Origin: a virus
Virus record (IMG/VR): IMGVR_UViG_3300009790_002951
Span: 1 to 44,676 of that record
Length of the DNA: 44,676 nt
Reading direction: 5' to 3' (one strand)
Part shown: positions 22,858 to 33,200 of the stretch, in pieces
How the letters are laid out: each line of letters begins with the position of its first letter
How positions within the stretch are numbered: the stretch's first letter is position 1
Notes under the pieces: model-generated
Databases searched by the model: none
What the model saw: the letters and a program-made list of their open reading frames with translations, nothing else
What the model was told of the DNA's origin: nothing
Program-made: the position numbers and the translations under genes

Positions 22858-25272
22858 ATGCTAAACGACGATTTTAAAATTGCCAATATATCCTTTCCAG
22901 ATCAGTTAGCTTCTGACTCTGTTAAAAAGACAAAGGAATATGGGCTATCTGTAGGTAAGGCTATAGAATCAGAGTGGTTTAGAAAAGACAATGGTGCTGC
23001 TCGTTTTTACAACAACAGAGATAATTTTCATAAACTAAGGCAATACGCTAGAGGTGAGCAATCTGTTCAAAAGTATAAAAACGAATTAGCAATAAATGGA
23101 GACACGTCATATCTTAATTTAGACTGGACTCCTGTCCCACTAGTTCCAAAATTTGTAGATGTAGTAGTAAATGGTATGTCAAACAGGCTGTTTGATGTCA
23201 AAGTGGAGGCTATCGATGATGTCGCAAGAGCTAGAAGAGATAGTTATAGGAATCTCATAGAAGATGATATGATGGCTAAACCTGTATTAGAAATGTTACA
23301 GGGCGCTAGCGGAAACAACCTTTTTAATTCAGATCCAGAGAAACTTCCTGAAACTGATGAAGAATTAGAGTTACATATGCAGCTTTCTTATAAGCAAAGG
23401 ATAGAAGTTGCAGAAGAAAAAGCATTAGAAGCTATATTGGATGTTAATGACTATGAGCTTATCAAAAGACAGGTTGATGAAGACGCCACTGTATTAGGTT
23501 TGTCAGCAGTTAAACATTCTTTCAATACGCATGATGGTATTAAAATTGAATATGTGGATCCTACTCAAATGGTTCATTCTCCAACAGAAGATCCTAATTT
23601 TAACGACTGTTATTATTTTGGCGAAGTAAAAAATGTTAATATTACAGAACTTAAAAAAATAGATCCTTCTTTAACGCAAGAAGAGATAAAAGATATATCT
23701 AAGCTTAGTGCAAAATGGGATGCTTATCAGGGTATTAGAGGGGGATACAAAACAGATAATTTTGATTCAAACACCGCAACTTTGTTATATTTCTGTTATA
23801 AAACAGATAGAAGTATAGTTTATAAAGTAAAAGAAAATAATAACGGTGGAAGAAGAGCTATACGAAAAAATGAAAATTTTAACCCACCAAAAACTGAAGC
23901 TGCAAGATTTGAAAAAAAATCCAAAAGAATAGATGTTTGGTATGAAGGAGTTGTTGTTTTAGGTACAAATACAGTATTAAAATGGGAGTTAATGAAGAAT
24001 ATGGTTAGACCAAAATCAGGAATTCAAAAAGCTCTAGCACCATATATCCTTAGTGCGCCAAAAATGTATAGAGGGCAAATAGATTCTTTAGTAAAAAGAA
24101 TGATTCCTTTTGCAGACCAAATACAATTGACTCATTTGAAACTACAACAAGTAATTTCTAAAATGATCCCAGATGGGGTGTATTTAGATTTAGATGGTAT
24201 AGCTAGTGTAGATTTAGGAAACGGAGCAATGTATAATCCTAATGAAGCACTAAATATGTATTTTCAAACAGGAAGTGTTGTTGGTCGTAGTTTTACGGAA
24301 GATGGAGAATTTAACAATGCAAAAATACCTGTACAAGAACTTAATGGTTCTGGATCAAATGCAAAAATATCATCATTAGTAAATATGTATAATCATTACG
24401 TTACTATGATAAGAGACGTTACTGGTATAAATGAGGCTAGAGATGGATCTATGCCAGACTCAAAAACTTTAGTGGGCGTCCAAAAATTAGCTGCATTAAA
24501 TTCTAATACAGCAACAAGACATATTCTTGATTCAGGATTAAGATTAACAAAAAGACTTATTGATTCTGTATCTTACAGATTTGCAGATATGATTGAATAT
24601 ACTGACATGAGAGAGTCTCTCATGAATATGATAGGGGCTAAATCTGTTGATATTATAGATGAAATTAAAGATGTGCACCTGCATGATTTTGGAATTGAAA
24701 TTGAATTACACCCAGACGAAGAAGAAAGAAATATATTAGAACAAAGCATTCAGTTGGCTTTATCAAATCAAATGATTGATTTGAATGATGCAATAGATGT
24801 TAGAAATATAAAAAACATAAAGCTAGCCAATGCTCTTTTGAAAATTAGAAAAGAGAAAAAAGAAGGTTTGGATATGAAGAAGAAAAAAGCAAATATTGAT
24901 ATGCAAACACAATCTAATGTCCAATCTTCTACAGCAGCATCTAACAATAACATAAAAGAGATGCAAATGAAAACTCAAACTGAAATTCAGATATTACAAC
25001 AAAAACATACTTTGGAGATAGAAAGAATGAATAAACAAGCAGAAATAGATATGATGCTTCAGAAACAAAAATTAGAGATGGGTATGATGGTAAAGCAGTC
25101 TGAATTATCACAGTTGTCTGCAAGAGAAAAAACAAGAGAGGATCGTAAAGATCAACGAGTAGATAAACAAAGTGAAAATCAATCAATACTTATAGATCAA
25201 AGAAAATCAAACAAAACAGCACAACAGTTTACAAATAATACGCAAGGAATAGTAGATGAGTTACTTAGCTAA
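22858..25272 (+). CDS. Portal protein
   Basis: An 804-aa protein directly after TerL and before the scaffold and capsid genes, the standard position of the portal. The N-terminal and central part (about 1-640) is mixed alpha/beta, with the typical long helices (LQLTHLKLQQVISKM..., NHYVTMIRDVTGINEARDGS, KTLVGVQKLAALNSNTATRHILDSGLRL). That last stretch, a conserved-looking I-DVTGINEARDGSMPDSKTLVG (about 520-542), resembles the portal tunnel-loop region of short-tailed phages. The last 140 residues are a Gln/Lys/Met-rich coiled coil. The protein forms the dodecameric DNA entry channel. The length suggests a podovirus-type portal with a long barrel. Confidence 0.85.
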   Translation: MLNDDFKIANISFPDQLASDSVKKTKEYGLSVGKAIESEWFRKDNGAARFYNNRDNFHKLRQYARGEQSVQKYKNELAINGDTSYLNLDWTPVPLVPKFVDVVVNGMSNRLFDVKVEAIDDVARARRDSYRNLIEDDMMAKPVLEMLQGASGNNLFNSDPEKLPETDEELELHMQLSYKQRIEVAEEKALEAILDVNDYELIKRQVDEDATVLGLSAVKHSFNTHDGIKIEYVDPTQMVHSPTEDPNFNDCYYFGEVKNVNITELKKIDPSLTQEEIKDISKLSAKWDAYQGIRGGYKTDNFDSNTATLLYFCYKTDRSIVYKVKENNNGGRRAIRKNENFNPPKTEAARFEKKSKRIDVWYEGVVVLGTNTVLKWELMKNMVRPKSGIQKALAPYILSAPKMYRGQIDSLVKRMIPFADQIQLTHLKLQQVISKMIPDGVYLDLDGIASVDLGNGAMYNPNEALNMYFQTGSVVGRSFTEDGEFNNAKIPVQELNGSGSNAKISSLVNMYNHYVTMIRDVTGINEARDGSMPDSKTLVGVQKLAALNSNTATRHILDSGLRLTKRLIDSVSYRFADMIEYTDMRESLMNMIGAKSVDIIDEIKDVHLHDFGIEIELHPDEEERNILEQSIQLALSNQMIDLNDAIDVRNIKNIKLANALLKIRKEKKEGLDMKKKKANIDMQTQSNVQSSTAASNNNIKEMQMKTQTEIQILQQKHTLEIERMNKQAEIDMMLQKQKLEMGMMVKQSELSQLSAREKTREDRKDQRVDKQSENQSILIDQRKSNKTAQQFTNNTQGIVDELLS

Positions 25273-25291
25273 AGTGTATTATAAAAATGTA

Positions 25292-25299
25292 TATTTTTG
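25292..25299 (+). promoter_or_regulatory. -7 element (TATTTTTG) upstream of the scaffold gene
   Basis: TAnnTTTG match in the 50-nt gap after the portal gene, 23 nt before ATG 25323. It would provide extra transcription of scaffold and capsid genes. The surrounding DNA is T-rich, so a chance match is possible. Confidence 0.45.
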
Positions 25300-25322
25300 T
25301 TTAATAAATTTAATTTAATAAA

Positions 25323-26414
25323 ATGGCGGATATAAAAGTGAAAGTTCTGGATGAAGACGCACCAGAAGTAAAAGTAAAATCTGAAGCTCCACAAGAGGAG
25401 GAGACAAAGGTTGAAGAAAAAATACAGGATCCTGTAGAGGAAACTCAAAAGGAGCCTGAAAGTGAGCAGGTTGAAGAAGCAAAAGGTTCTGAAGAGAAAA
25501 AGGAAGAACCACAAGTTGAAGCTCCTGCTTTGAAAGATGAGGTTCAAGAGGAATCTCAAGAAAATGTTCTTTCAAATACTGAAGATAAACAAATTGAGCT
25601 TCCAGAAGACGTAAAGTCTTTTTTAAAATTTAGAGAAGAGACTGGGCGAGGGATGGATGATTATGTTAGATTGAACGTTAATTATGACGAAATGAATGAA
25701 ACAGATTTATTACGTCAATACGTGAAAGATAACAAACCTCATTTTGATGAAGATGATGTAACTTTCTTTATTGAAAGTAATTTTATTACTAAAGAAGGAG
25801 ATGATGATTCTGAAGTCAGAAAGAAAAAGCTTGATTTGAAAGAAGCTATATATGAAGCTAAACAACACTTTAATAAGTTAAAGGAAGATTACTACGTTCC
25901 AGTTGAGTCAACTGAAGCAGTACCTGAAAACTATAAAGAAGCGTTTAACTTTTATAGCGAATATAAGAAGAACCAGGAGAAGCAGGATATTGTATCTAAA
26001 AAAAGAGGACAGTATTTTCTTGAGGAAACAGACAAGTTGTACAATCAGATCGAAGGTTTCGAGTTTGACTTAGGTGACAGCAAACAAGTTTACAAGATAA
26101 ACGACAAAGAATCCGCAAAGAAACAAACTGCCAGTTTAAATGATTTCGTAGGAAGATTTTTAGACAAAGAAGGATATATTAAAGACACTGCTGGTTATCA
26201 TCGTGCAATGACGATAGCTGCTCAACCTGATCAGTTCGCCAAGTATTTTTATGAGCTTGGAAAAGCGAGTGCAGTCGATGGGATTGTTAAAGAAACAAAA
26301 AACATCGATATGACCGTAAAAGCAAATACAGGGCAAACAGATGATGGTAGAACTAAGTTTAGAGTCGTGGACAGTGGTTCTGGATCTTCGTTGAGAATAA
26401 CAAAAAGAAATTAG
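25323..26414 (+). CDS. Putative capsid scaffolding protein
   Basis: A 363-aa protein between portal and major capsid genes. Residues about 10-95 are extremely Glu/Lys/Val-rich and disordered-looking (repeated EEE/KVEEK/EPE patterns). The rest is largely helical and charged (DEDDVTFFIESNF, KKLDLKEAIYEAKQHFNKLKE...). Low complexity, acidity, helicity and position are typical of scaffolding proteins, which fill the procapsid and leave or are degraded during maturation. No protease motif is recognised. The leader TTTAATAAAATG is the usual A-rich start context. Confidence 0.78.
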   Translation: MADIKVKVLDEDAPEVKVKSEAPQEEETKVEEKIQDPVEETQKEPESEQVEEAKGSEEKKEEPQVEAPALKDEVQEESQENVLSNTEDKQIELPEDVKSFLKFREETGRGMDDYVRLNVNYDEMNETDLLRQYVKDNKPHFDEDDVTFFIESNFITKEGDDDSEVRKKKLDLKEAIYEAKQHFNKLKEDYYVPVESTEAVPENYKEAFNFYSEYKKNQEKQDIVSKKRGQYFLEETDKLYNQIEGFEFDLGDSKQVYKINDKESAKKQTASLNDFVGRFLDKEGYIKDTAGYHRAMTIAAQPDQFAKYFYELGKASAVDGIVKETKNIDMTVKANTGQTDDGRTKFRVVDSGSGSSLRITKRN

Positions 26415-26436
26415 AAACCTTTAAAAAATTATTATT

Positions 26437-27789
26437 ATGAGTGTAACAATGTCACCAACGCCAGCTAATGTACCCATTACGCCAGCGCCGACAAAGTCGA
26501 CATTATCGACTAACTACATCACTAGTTTTGACTTTTTAAGTCAATATCTACCTGATGTTTATGAAAAAGAATTCGAAAGGTATGGAAATAGATCTATTGC
26601 GTCTTTTTTAAGACTAGTAGGAGCTGAAATACCTTCTAACTCTGACCTTATCAAATGGACAGAGCAAGGACGTTTGCATACAATCGTTAAGAGTGCCACA
26701 AGAAGTGCAGAAGTTATTACTTCAACTGGTCACCCTTTTAGATTGAATCAAACTGTAATCATTTCTGATGGTACTAACACTGCCAAAGCTTTAATTACTT
26801 CTGTAAACGCTAACGGAAACGCATTTACTGTTTCTGCTTACGGTGCAGCTAATTTAACTGCTGCAGGAATGACTGGAACAACTGGACTAACTGTATTCGT
26901 TTATGGTTCTGAATTTAAAAAAGGAACTAACGGAATGGACGGAAGTTTAGAAGCTAACCCTGTTATCTTCGAAAACAACCCTATTATAATCAAGGACAAG
27001 TATGAAGTTGCTGGTTCTGATTTAGCACAAGTGGGTTGGATTGAGGTTACTACAGAGAATGGAGCTACTGGATATCTATGGTATTTAAAATCTGAGCATG
27101 AAACAAGACTGCGTTTTGAAGATTACTTAGAGACTGCTATGGTTGAAGGTGAGCCTGCTGCATCTGGATCAGCTGCTGCGACTGCTGGTTACAATGGTAC
27201 AAAAGGTTTATTCCATGAAGTTGAAAATAGAGGAAACGTTGCTACAGGTTCTATTGCTGCAAAAACAGACGTAGAAGCTATTGTAAAAGTTTTAGATAAG
27301 CAAGGTGCAATTCAAGAAAACGTTATTTTCTCTGCTAGAGATAAGTCTTTTGAAATAGACAATATGCTAGCAGCTCAGAATAACTTTGGTTCTTCAGGAG
27401 CATCTTACGGTTTGTTTGACAATGATAAAGACATGGCTTTAAATTTAGGATTTGCTGGATTTAATATTGGTTATGATTTTTATAAAACTGACTGGAAATA
27501 TCTAAACGATGCTACAACTAGAGGAGCAATCGGTGATATCGATGGTATCGTAGTTCCTGCTGGTACTACAACTGTTTATGATCAAGTACTTGGTAAAAAC
27601 GCTAAAAGACCTTTCTTACACGTACGTTTTAGAAAGAGTGAAGCTGAAGACAGAAAGTATAAGACTTGGGTAGTTGGTTCTGCTGGCGGAGCTGGAATGA
27701 GTAGCGACCTAGACGCAATGCAAGTTCACTTCTTAAGTGAAAGAGCACTATGTGTTATGGGAGCGAATAACTTCGTTATCATGAAGTAA
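26437..27789 (+). CDS. Major capsid protein
   Basis: A 450-aa protein, followed by a strong terminator, in the position of the major capsid protein. The N-terminus is Pro/Thr-rich, then LSTNYITSFDFLSQYLPDVYEKEFERYGNRSIASFLRL (23-60). A region of about 84-160 (VITSTGHPFRLNQTVIISDG...LTVFVYGSEF) looks like an inserted beta-rich domain. The C-terminal part (FLHVRFRKSEAEDRKYKTWVVGSAGGAGM...MQVHFLSERALCVMGANNFVIMK) matches the HK97-type ending of marine phage capsid proteins that I recognise. Codon choice is richer in C-ending codons than in neighbours, which fits high expression. AACCTTTAAAA lies 11 nt before the start. Confidence 0.88.
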   Translation: MSVTMSPTPANVPITPAPTKSTLSTNYITSFDFLSQYLPDVYEKEFERYGNRSIASFLRLVGAEIPSNSDLIKWTEQGRLHTIVKSATRSAEVITSTGHPFRLNQTVIISDGTNTAKALITSVNANGNAFTVSAYGAANLTAAGMTGTTGLTVFVYGSEFKKGTNGMDGSLEANPVIFENNPIIIKDKYEVAGSDLAQVGWIEVTTENGATGYLWYLKSEHETRLRFEDYLETAMVEGEPAASGSAAATAGYNGTKGLFHEVENRGNVATGSIAAKTDVEAIVKVLDKQGAIQENVIFSARDKSFEIDNMLAAQNNFGSSGASYGLFDNDKDMALNLGFAGFNIGYDFYKTDWKYLNDATTRGAIGDIDGIVVPAGTTTVYDQVLGKNAKRPFLHVRFRKSEAEDRKYKTWVVGSAGGAGMSSDLDAMQVHFLSERALCVMGANNFVIMK

Positions 27790-27797
27790 TTTGTATT

Positions 27798-27852
27798 AAG
27801 AGGGGGTATTGCCAAGCATGTAAACGCCCTGCTAACGCCCCCTCTTTTTTTT
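27798..27852 (+). terminator. Strong intrinsic terminator after the capsid gene
   Basis: AAGAGGGGG at 27798-27806 pairs perfectly with CCCCCTCTT at 27838-27846, followed by a T-run to 27852. The 31-nt loop contains a smaller AGCA/TGCT pairing. It lies 9 nt after the capsid stop and would end most capsid transcripts. Genes from 27875 must rely on read-through or an unseen promoter, since no TAnnTTTG is visible between. Confidence 0.85.
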
Positions 27853-27874
27853 AATCTAATAAAATTTAAATAAA

Positions 27875-28648
27875 ATGCCTACAACAAAAACAGCACGAAC
27901 TAGTGCGAAAAAAAAAGACTCATGGGTGGTCAAAGAAAGACGTTACATTTTAAAAGGTAACGCTAGCCCAATATCATATTTACTTAGATCGTCTCATCAT
28001 CCTAATAAACCTTTACAGTATTTTGATGGAGATAATTATCGTCCTTTACGATATGCATCAAATTCAACTACGCCTTTTATGGATGAGCAAGATGGGTATG
28101 TTATATCACAAGCGATAGAATTTGAAAACGGAGAGCTTGTTGTGCCAGCAGCTAATGTAAATCTACAAAAGTTTTTAAGTGTTTTGCATCCTGATAAGGA
28201 TAGAGTTTATGAAGAATGGGATCCAAACAGAGATGCTAAAGAAGAATTAGAAGCTGAAGAGTACGCTTTGGATGCTCAAGTGGCAGCCAGGGATATGCCT
28301 ATAGAAGAGTTAGAAGCGATTGGTAGAATAGTTTTTAGATCTGATGTAAATAAAATGACATCAGCAGAATTAAAAAGAGATATGCTTTTGTTTGCAAAAG
28401 ATAATCCAAAAGAGTTTATTGATTATGCAAATGATCCAGATATAAAACTCAGAAACTTAGCTATACGTTCTATAGATTCAGGAGTGTTAGCAATAAAAGA
28501 TGATAATAGAACTGTTGTTTGGAACGACAAAACTCAACAAACTGTTCTTACTGTGAAGTTTGGCGAAAATCCTATAGGAGAATTATCGGCATATTTCAAG
28601 ACAGATGAGGGCATGGATTTGATGGAAGCTATAGTTAAGAAGCTATAA
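27875..28648 (+). CDS. Head-region hypothetical protein (257 aa)
   Basis: A 257-aa soluble protein with a basic start (KTARTSAKKK), a beta segment (WVVKERRYILKGNASPISYLLRSS), an acidic middle (AKEELEAEEYALDAQVAARDMPIEELEAIGR, about 121-150) and a C-terminal helix. Its place just after the capsid terminator and before connector genes fits a head-decoration, completion or capsid-stabilising protein. The pattern occurs, as I recall, at this position in related marine phages, where it has no assigned function. It is enclosed by terminators on both sides, so it is expressed by read-through. Confidence 0.7.
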   Translation: MPTTKTARTSAKKKDSWVVKERRYILKGNASPISYLLRSSHHPNKPLQYFDGDNYRPLRYASNSTTPFMDEQDGYVISQAIEFENGELVVPAANVNLQKFLSVLHPDKDRVYEEWDPNRDAKEELEAEEYALDAQVAARDMPIEELEAIGRIVFRSDVNKMTSAELKRDMLLFAKDNPKEFIDYANDPDIKLRNLAIRSIDSGVLAIKDDNRTVVWNDKTQQTVLTVKFGENPIGELSAYFKTDEGMDLMEAIVKKL

Positions 28649-28665
28649 ATACTTTCTCCCTCTTT

Positions 28666-28697
28666 GAAAGCCCCTCACATGAGGGGTTTCTTTTTTT
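28666..28697 (+). terminator. Intrinsic terminator
   Basis: GAAA plus CCCCTC (28666-28676, one bulged G) pairs with GAGGGG plus TTTC (28681-28690) around a 4-nt loop; seven T residues follow at 28691-28697. It lies 18 nt after the 257-aa gene and 3 nt before the next promoter element. Confidence 0.85.
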
Positions 28698-28699
28698 CG

Positions 28700-28707
28700 T
28701 AAATTTG
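28700..28707 (+). promoter_or_regulatory. -7 element (TAAATTTG) for the connector operon
   Basis: Exact TAnnTTTG match immediately downstream of the terminator and 14 nt before ATG 28722. The terminator-promoter pair marks a clear operon boundary. Confidence 0.75.
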
Positions 28708-28721
28708 TTAAAAATTGAGTA

Positions 28722-29432
28722 ATGATTAATAGCGTAAGAAATACCGTACTATCAATTATAGATAAAGATAACAGCGGTTTCATATCGCCTCTCGAATTTA
28801 ACCTTTACGCTAAAGCTGCGCAATTAGAAATATATCAAGAATATTTTGATAATCACAGAAAAGCAGTTGTAGCAAAAAATCAAAGAAGAGGGTCAAAAGG
28901 GGCGTTTGATGAAATCAAAGATATCAGACATAAACTTGACATCTTTACTACGAAAGTTGATCAATTACCAATAGTAAGTGGAACTACAAATAAATACACT
29001 TTGCCTACAAATCTATATATGATAGATAGTGTTTTATGTGATAACGATTTGGCTGAAGAGGTAAATAAAACTGAGTTTTATTATTTAAAACAAGCGAATT
29101 TAGCATCTCCATCTGATAAATACAAAGTATATACTCGATTTGGAAATGAACTAGAAGTTTCACCTGATCTTGCTTCAGGAAAATATTTATGTTTAGTTTA
29201 TCATAGAACTCCAGTTGATCCAAAATGGACTTATCTCACAACAGCTGCAGGCGATCCGATTTATAACGCTAGCGCAACAGATCATCAAGATTTTGAATTA
29301 CATCCAGAAGAAGAAACACAATTAATTGTAAAAATATTAAGATATGCTGGTGTCAGTATCAGGGCAGAAGATGTAGTCAACACAGCAGAAAACCAAGATG
29401 TAAAAGAATTTGAAAAAGAAAATTTAACATAG
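28722..29432 (+). CDS. Putative head-tail connector with an EF-hand-like loop (236 aa)
   Basis: A 236-aa protein, first of the connector/tail operon. The N-terminus reads RNTVLSIIDKDNSGFISPLEFNLYAKAAQLEIYQEYF (6-42); residues 14-25 (D14, D16, S18, G19, I21, S22, E25) fit a canonical EF-hand calcium-binding loop between two helices. Related proteins that I recall from marine phages have a degenerate version of this segment. The rest is mixed alpha/beta with a YTLPTNLYMIDSVL strand region and a helical C-terminus, as in adaptor or tail-tube-type proteins. Position after the capsid block suggests a head-tail adaptor. Confidence 0.65.
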   Translation: MINSVRNTVLSIIDKDNSGFISPLEFNLYAKAAQLEIYQEYFDNHRKAVVAKNQRRGSKGAFDEIKDIRHKLDIFTTKVDQLPIVSGTTNKYTLPTNLYMIDSVLCDNDLAEEVNKTEFYYLKQANLASPSDKYKVYTRFGNELEVSPDLASGKYLCLVYHRTPVDPKWTYLTTAAGDPIYNASATDHQDFELHPEEETQLIVKILRYAGVSIRAEDVVNTAENQDVKEFEKENLT

Positions 29433-29436
29433 ATAT

Positions 29437-30291
29437 ATGGCTACCTCTCAACAGTATTATCAAGATTCAACTAAACATGGACAATATCAGTTTGTAAATC
29501 TTACAGATGTGATAAACAATTTTATGTTGATGTATGTAGGTGATGAAAAAATTATAAATGATATTCCTAGATATCAAGTGGTGCACCATGCAAAAAGAGC
29601 TATACAAGAGTTAAATTACAATGCTCTTAAAGAGACTGTACAAATAGAGATAGAGTTAGGGTCTAATTTAAAAATAATTATGCCAGAGGATTTTGTACAA
29701 TTAGTAAGAGTTTCTTTTATAGATGAATTCGGAAGATTGTATCCTATGACAGAAAATCCACACAACGCTTTACCAAAAGCATTTTTGCAGGATAATAATG
29801 CAGACTTTACTTTTGATAGCGATGGAGCGTTACAGCAAGGAACAAGTTTATCTGAAACAAGGATGGCGCTAAATCCAACAAAACAAAAAGATATAGATTC
29901 TTTAGAAGATGAGCATTCAGGAGGTAGATATGGTATGGAAACAGGCCTTGCTAATAAAAATGGAAGGTATTTAATTGATAAAAAATCAGGAGTTATTAAA
30001 TTTAGTTCTGATTTACAAGATGGAGATATTATCGTTTTAGAGTATATTTCAGATGGTTTATTTGGATCAACAGACACAACAATTAAAATTAATAAACTTG
30101 CAGAGGATTATGTTTATTCATATCTTCAAGCTGCCATATTAGAAACTAAATTTGGTGTTCAAGAATTTATTGTTAGAAGAACTCAAAAAGCTGCATCAGC
30201 AAAATTAAAAAATGCTAAAATTAGATTGATGAATATCAATATGGATAATTTAGTGCAGCGCTTAAAAGGCAAGAATAAGTGGATTAAGTAA
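29437..30291 (+). CDS. Putative connector / tail tube adaptor protein (284 aa)
   Basis: A 284-aa protein starting 4 nt after the preceding gene; its stop overlaps the next start by one base. It opens with a short polar tail, then a helix-rich segment (VINNFMLMYVGDEKIINDIPRYQVVHHAKRAIQELNYNAL), a beta domain (VQIEIELGSNLKIIMPEDFVQLVRVSFIDEFGRLYPM) and a helical end. The two-part fold pattern and location resemble connector or tail tubular proteins of short-tailed phages. It would sit between portal and tail tip. No motif gives a firmer assignment. Confidence 0.6.
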   Translation: MATSQQYYQDSTKHGQYQFVNLTDVINNFMLMYVGDEKIINDIPRYQVVHHAKRAIQELNYNALKETVQIEIELGSNLKIIMPEDFVQLVRVSFIDEFGRLYPMTENPHNALPKAFLQDNNADFTFDSDGALQQGTSLSETRMALNPTKQKDIDSLEDEHSGGRYGMETGLANKNGRYLIDKKSGVIKFSSDLQDGDIIVLEYISDGLFGSTDTTIKINKLAEDYVYSYLQAAILETKFGVQEFIVRRTQKAASAKLKNAKIRLMNINMDNLVQRLKGKNKWIK

Positions 30292-33200
30292 TGAAGATAA
30301 ATAACATCTTCCTGTCAGGTCGCATGAATAAAGATGCGGATGAGCGTATGTTGGAAAAGCATGAATATATACATGCTGAAAACATAAACGTAGCCAATGC
30401 TATTGATAGCGATACAGGAGTTGTAAAAAATACACCAAGAAACTTTTTAGCATATCCAACAGCTCTTTCTTTTACTGGAACTAATCCTAAAACAATTGGT
30501 TCAGTCGCCGATGACGCATCACATAAAATTTATTGGTTTGTTGCAACAGATACTTGTTCTTATATATGTGAGTATAGTAGGTTAGATGAAACTGCATCTA
30601 TTATATTAGAAGACACTAGAACAGGTGATGATAGAGTATTGCGTTTTGATAAAAACAGATATATTCATAGTGCCAAATTAATTATTGACACAGAAAACGA
30701 AAGAAAGTTTTTAGTTTGGACAGATGCGACGAATCCACCAAGAAAAATTAATATAGACAGAGCTAAAACGTATGGAGCAAATAATTTTACAGAACAAGAT
30801 ATTTCTGTAATAAAAGCTCCTCCCATATATAGTCCTATAGCTAGATTAAGCAATTCTCAGACACAAAAAGAAAATTACATAAAAGATAAGTTTATACAGT
30901 TTTGCTACAGATTCAAATATCTGGATGGAGAGTATAGCGCTTTGAGCCCATTTAGTGGATACGCTTTTTTGGCTAAAGAGTTTTTTTATGACTATGAGCA
31001 GGCTACTAATGATTCTATGGAAAATGCATTCAATCAAGTTTTAATTACATTCAAAACTGGTGATGCAAGGGTAACAGACATAGAGTTGGTTTATAGAGAA
31101 TCAAAAGGAACAACGCTTTATGTTGTGGAAAAATTTAATAAATCACTTTTGGGTCTTGGCAATGATGAGGATTATACTTTTAAGTTTTCAAGCCCTAAAG
31201 TAAATACAGTTTTGGCTCCAGATGAAGCTAATAGATTGTATGATAATGTCCCGTTGACTGCAGAAACAATGGAAGTTATAGGGAATAGGTTAATTTATGC
31301 TAACTATACAGAAAACTACAAACTATGTCATTTTGGAAATGAACAAATAAAATTTGATTTTACTGTCAATAAGATATCTTATCCTATAGTGCCAGGTGTA
31401 GCACAAAGAAGTGTAAAAAGCAATAGGAACTACGAGGTGGGCTTGGTCTATATAGACGAATATGGAAGAATGTCTACGGTGCAAACTTGTGAAGGTAACA
31501 ATGTTCATGTACCAGCAGAAGATTCAAAAAACAAAAACACATTACAGCTCACAATAAATCATTTAGCTCCATATTGGGCAAAATATTATAGAGCTTTTAT
31601 AAAAGAAACTGAAACTACTTATGATGTAATAACACCAGTCATATTTCACAAAGACGAAGATTTTGTGTGGGTTAAAATAGAAAAGGCTGACATAGACAAA
31701 GTGAAAGAAGGAGAGTTTTTAGTTGTTAAATCAGACACAACTGGTATCAAAGATAAGTTTGTCGAGACCAAAGTTTTAGAGTTTGATCAAAAAGAAAGGA
31801 ATTTTTTAGAGCAAAGTTCTGTTAGTTACATAGCTCAAGAAGAGGGGACTTATTTAAAGTTTAAGCCAACAAAATTTTCTATTAATGATTCTAATTATGA
31901 AAAAATGCACAGCGATAATGCTGACGACACTAGAAATAGATCTGGTGGCGCTACGCCTAGAATCACAAACGAAGCTACAGTAAATTATTTCGAAGGACCA
32001 AATTTTTATGCTACAACTGCTAACAGTCAAAATGATCTTATTGTTAGTGGTGCTCCATCAGGAGTAACTGTGGATCAAAGATTTGAAGTTGTTGTACAGT
32101 CTGATACAGGATCTGCAGATACATTTAAATGGAGAGTTCACGATCCGTCAGGTGTAGGGGATTATACAGAAAATGTAACAATGACTACAAGTGCACAAGC
32201 TCTGAGTGGCGGTTTATCAGTTCATTTTAGTGCAACGACAGGACATACAGTAGGCGACACATGGTTCATAAATGGTAGAACAGGATGGGCTGGATATGAT
32301 GAAGATACAAGATCAAATGTTATATTAAAAGGTTTTGATGGCAATGTAGAGGTGGGTCCAGGATCTGTATTTAGAATTCAGTATTTTGAAAGCAAAGGGG
32401 CTGCTTCTTTATCTCACACGGCAAGTTATACATCATCAAGAACATTTCCAAACATAGAGGAGTTTTGGCATGAAGTTGTAAAAGATGAAATGACAAAAGA
32501 AATACCAGAAGGAAGGATTAAATGGAGAAGAGGGGTGTCAACAGATACTAACTCCTATAGAACAAGAGAGCTTGCTATATCAAATAATGTAAACCACGCC
32601 ATACACATGATAATAGAGTCTGACAATGCTCAAGGCGGAAATGTTACAATTAAAATATTTGGAACTACTTTATTTGACGAAGAACTAGGTAAAAACGTTT
32701 ATGCTAATGGATCTTGGAATTTTGTTATAAAAGGAGAAGAGGATTCTTTAGTTGTTTTTGAAACAAAACCAAAAGTTCAAAATGATAATATTTATTATGA
32801 AATAGGTCATACGTATAATATAGATGAAGAAGGGTTTCATCAAGGAGCAGATACTGATGTGTCACAAGATGAAGAACAAGCTGCATTGATTACAGTTGAT
32901 TGGCACAACTGTTTTTCTTGGGGTAATGCCATAGAAAGTTTTAAACATAAAGATTCCTTTTTAGGAAACTCTCTTTTAACAAATTCTAGAGCATTAACAA
33001 ATTATGCAGGATATCGAGAAAACAAAAGGATTGCTTCTTTGACTTATAGTGGTGTATATAATCAAAGCACAAATTACAATGCTTTGAATGAATTTAATTT
33101 GTCTTTAGCAAACTTTAGAGATTTAGATGACCAATTTGGTAAAATAATGAAAATTGAATCTAGAGACACTGATTTGATTATTTTCCAAGAAAATAAAGTT

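Noticed and set aside
25269-25575. Minus-strand frames of 96 and 86 aa opposite the scaffold start
   Set aside because: They are the complement of the Glu/Lys-rich scaffold region, giving Leu/Phe-rich nonsense; no promoter or start context is visible.
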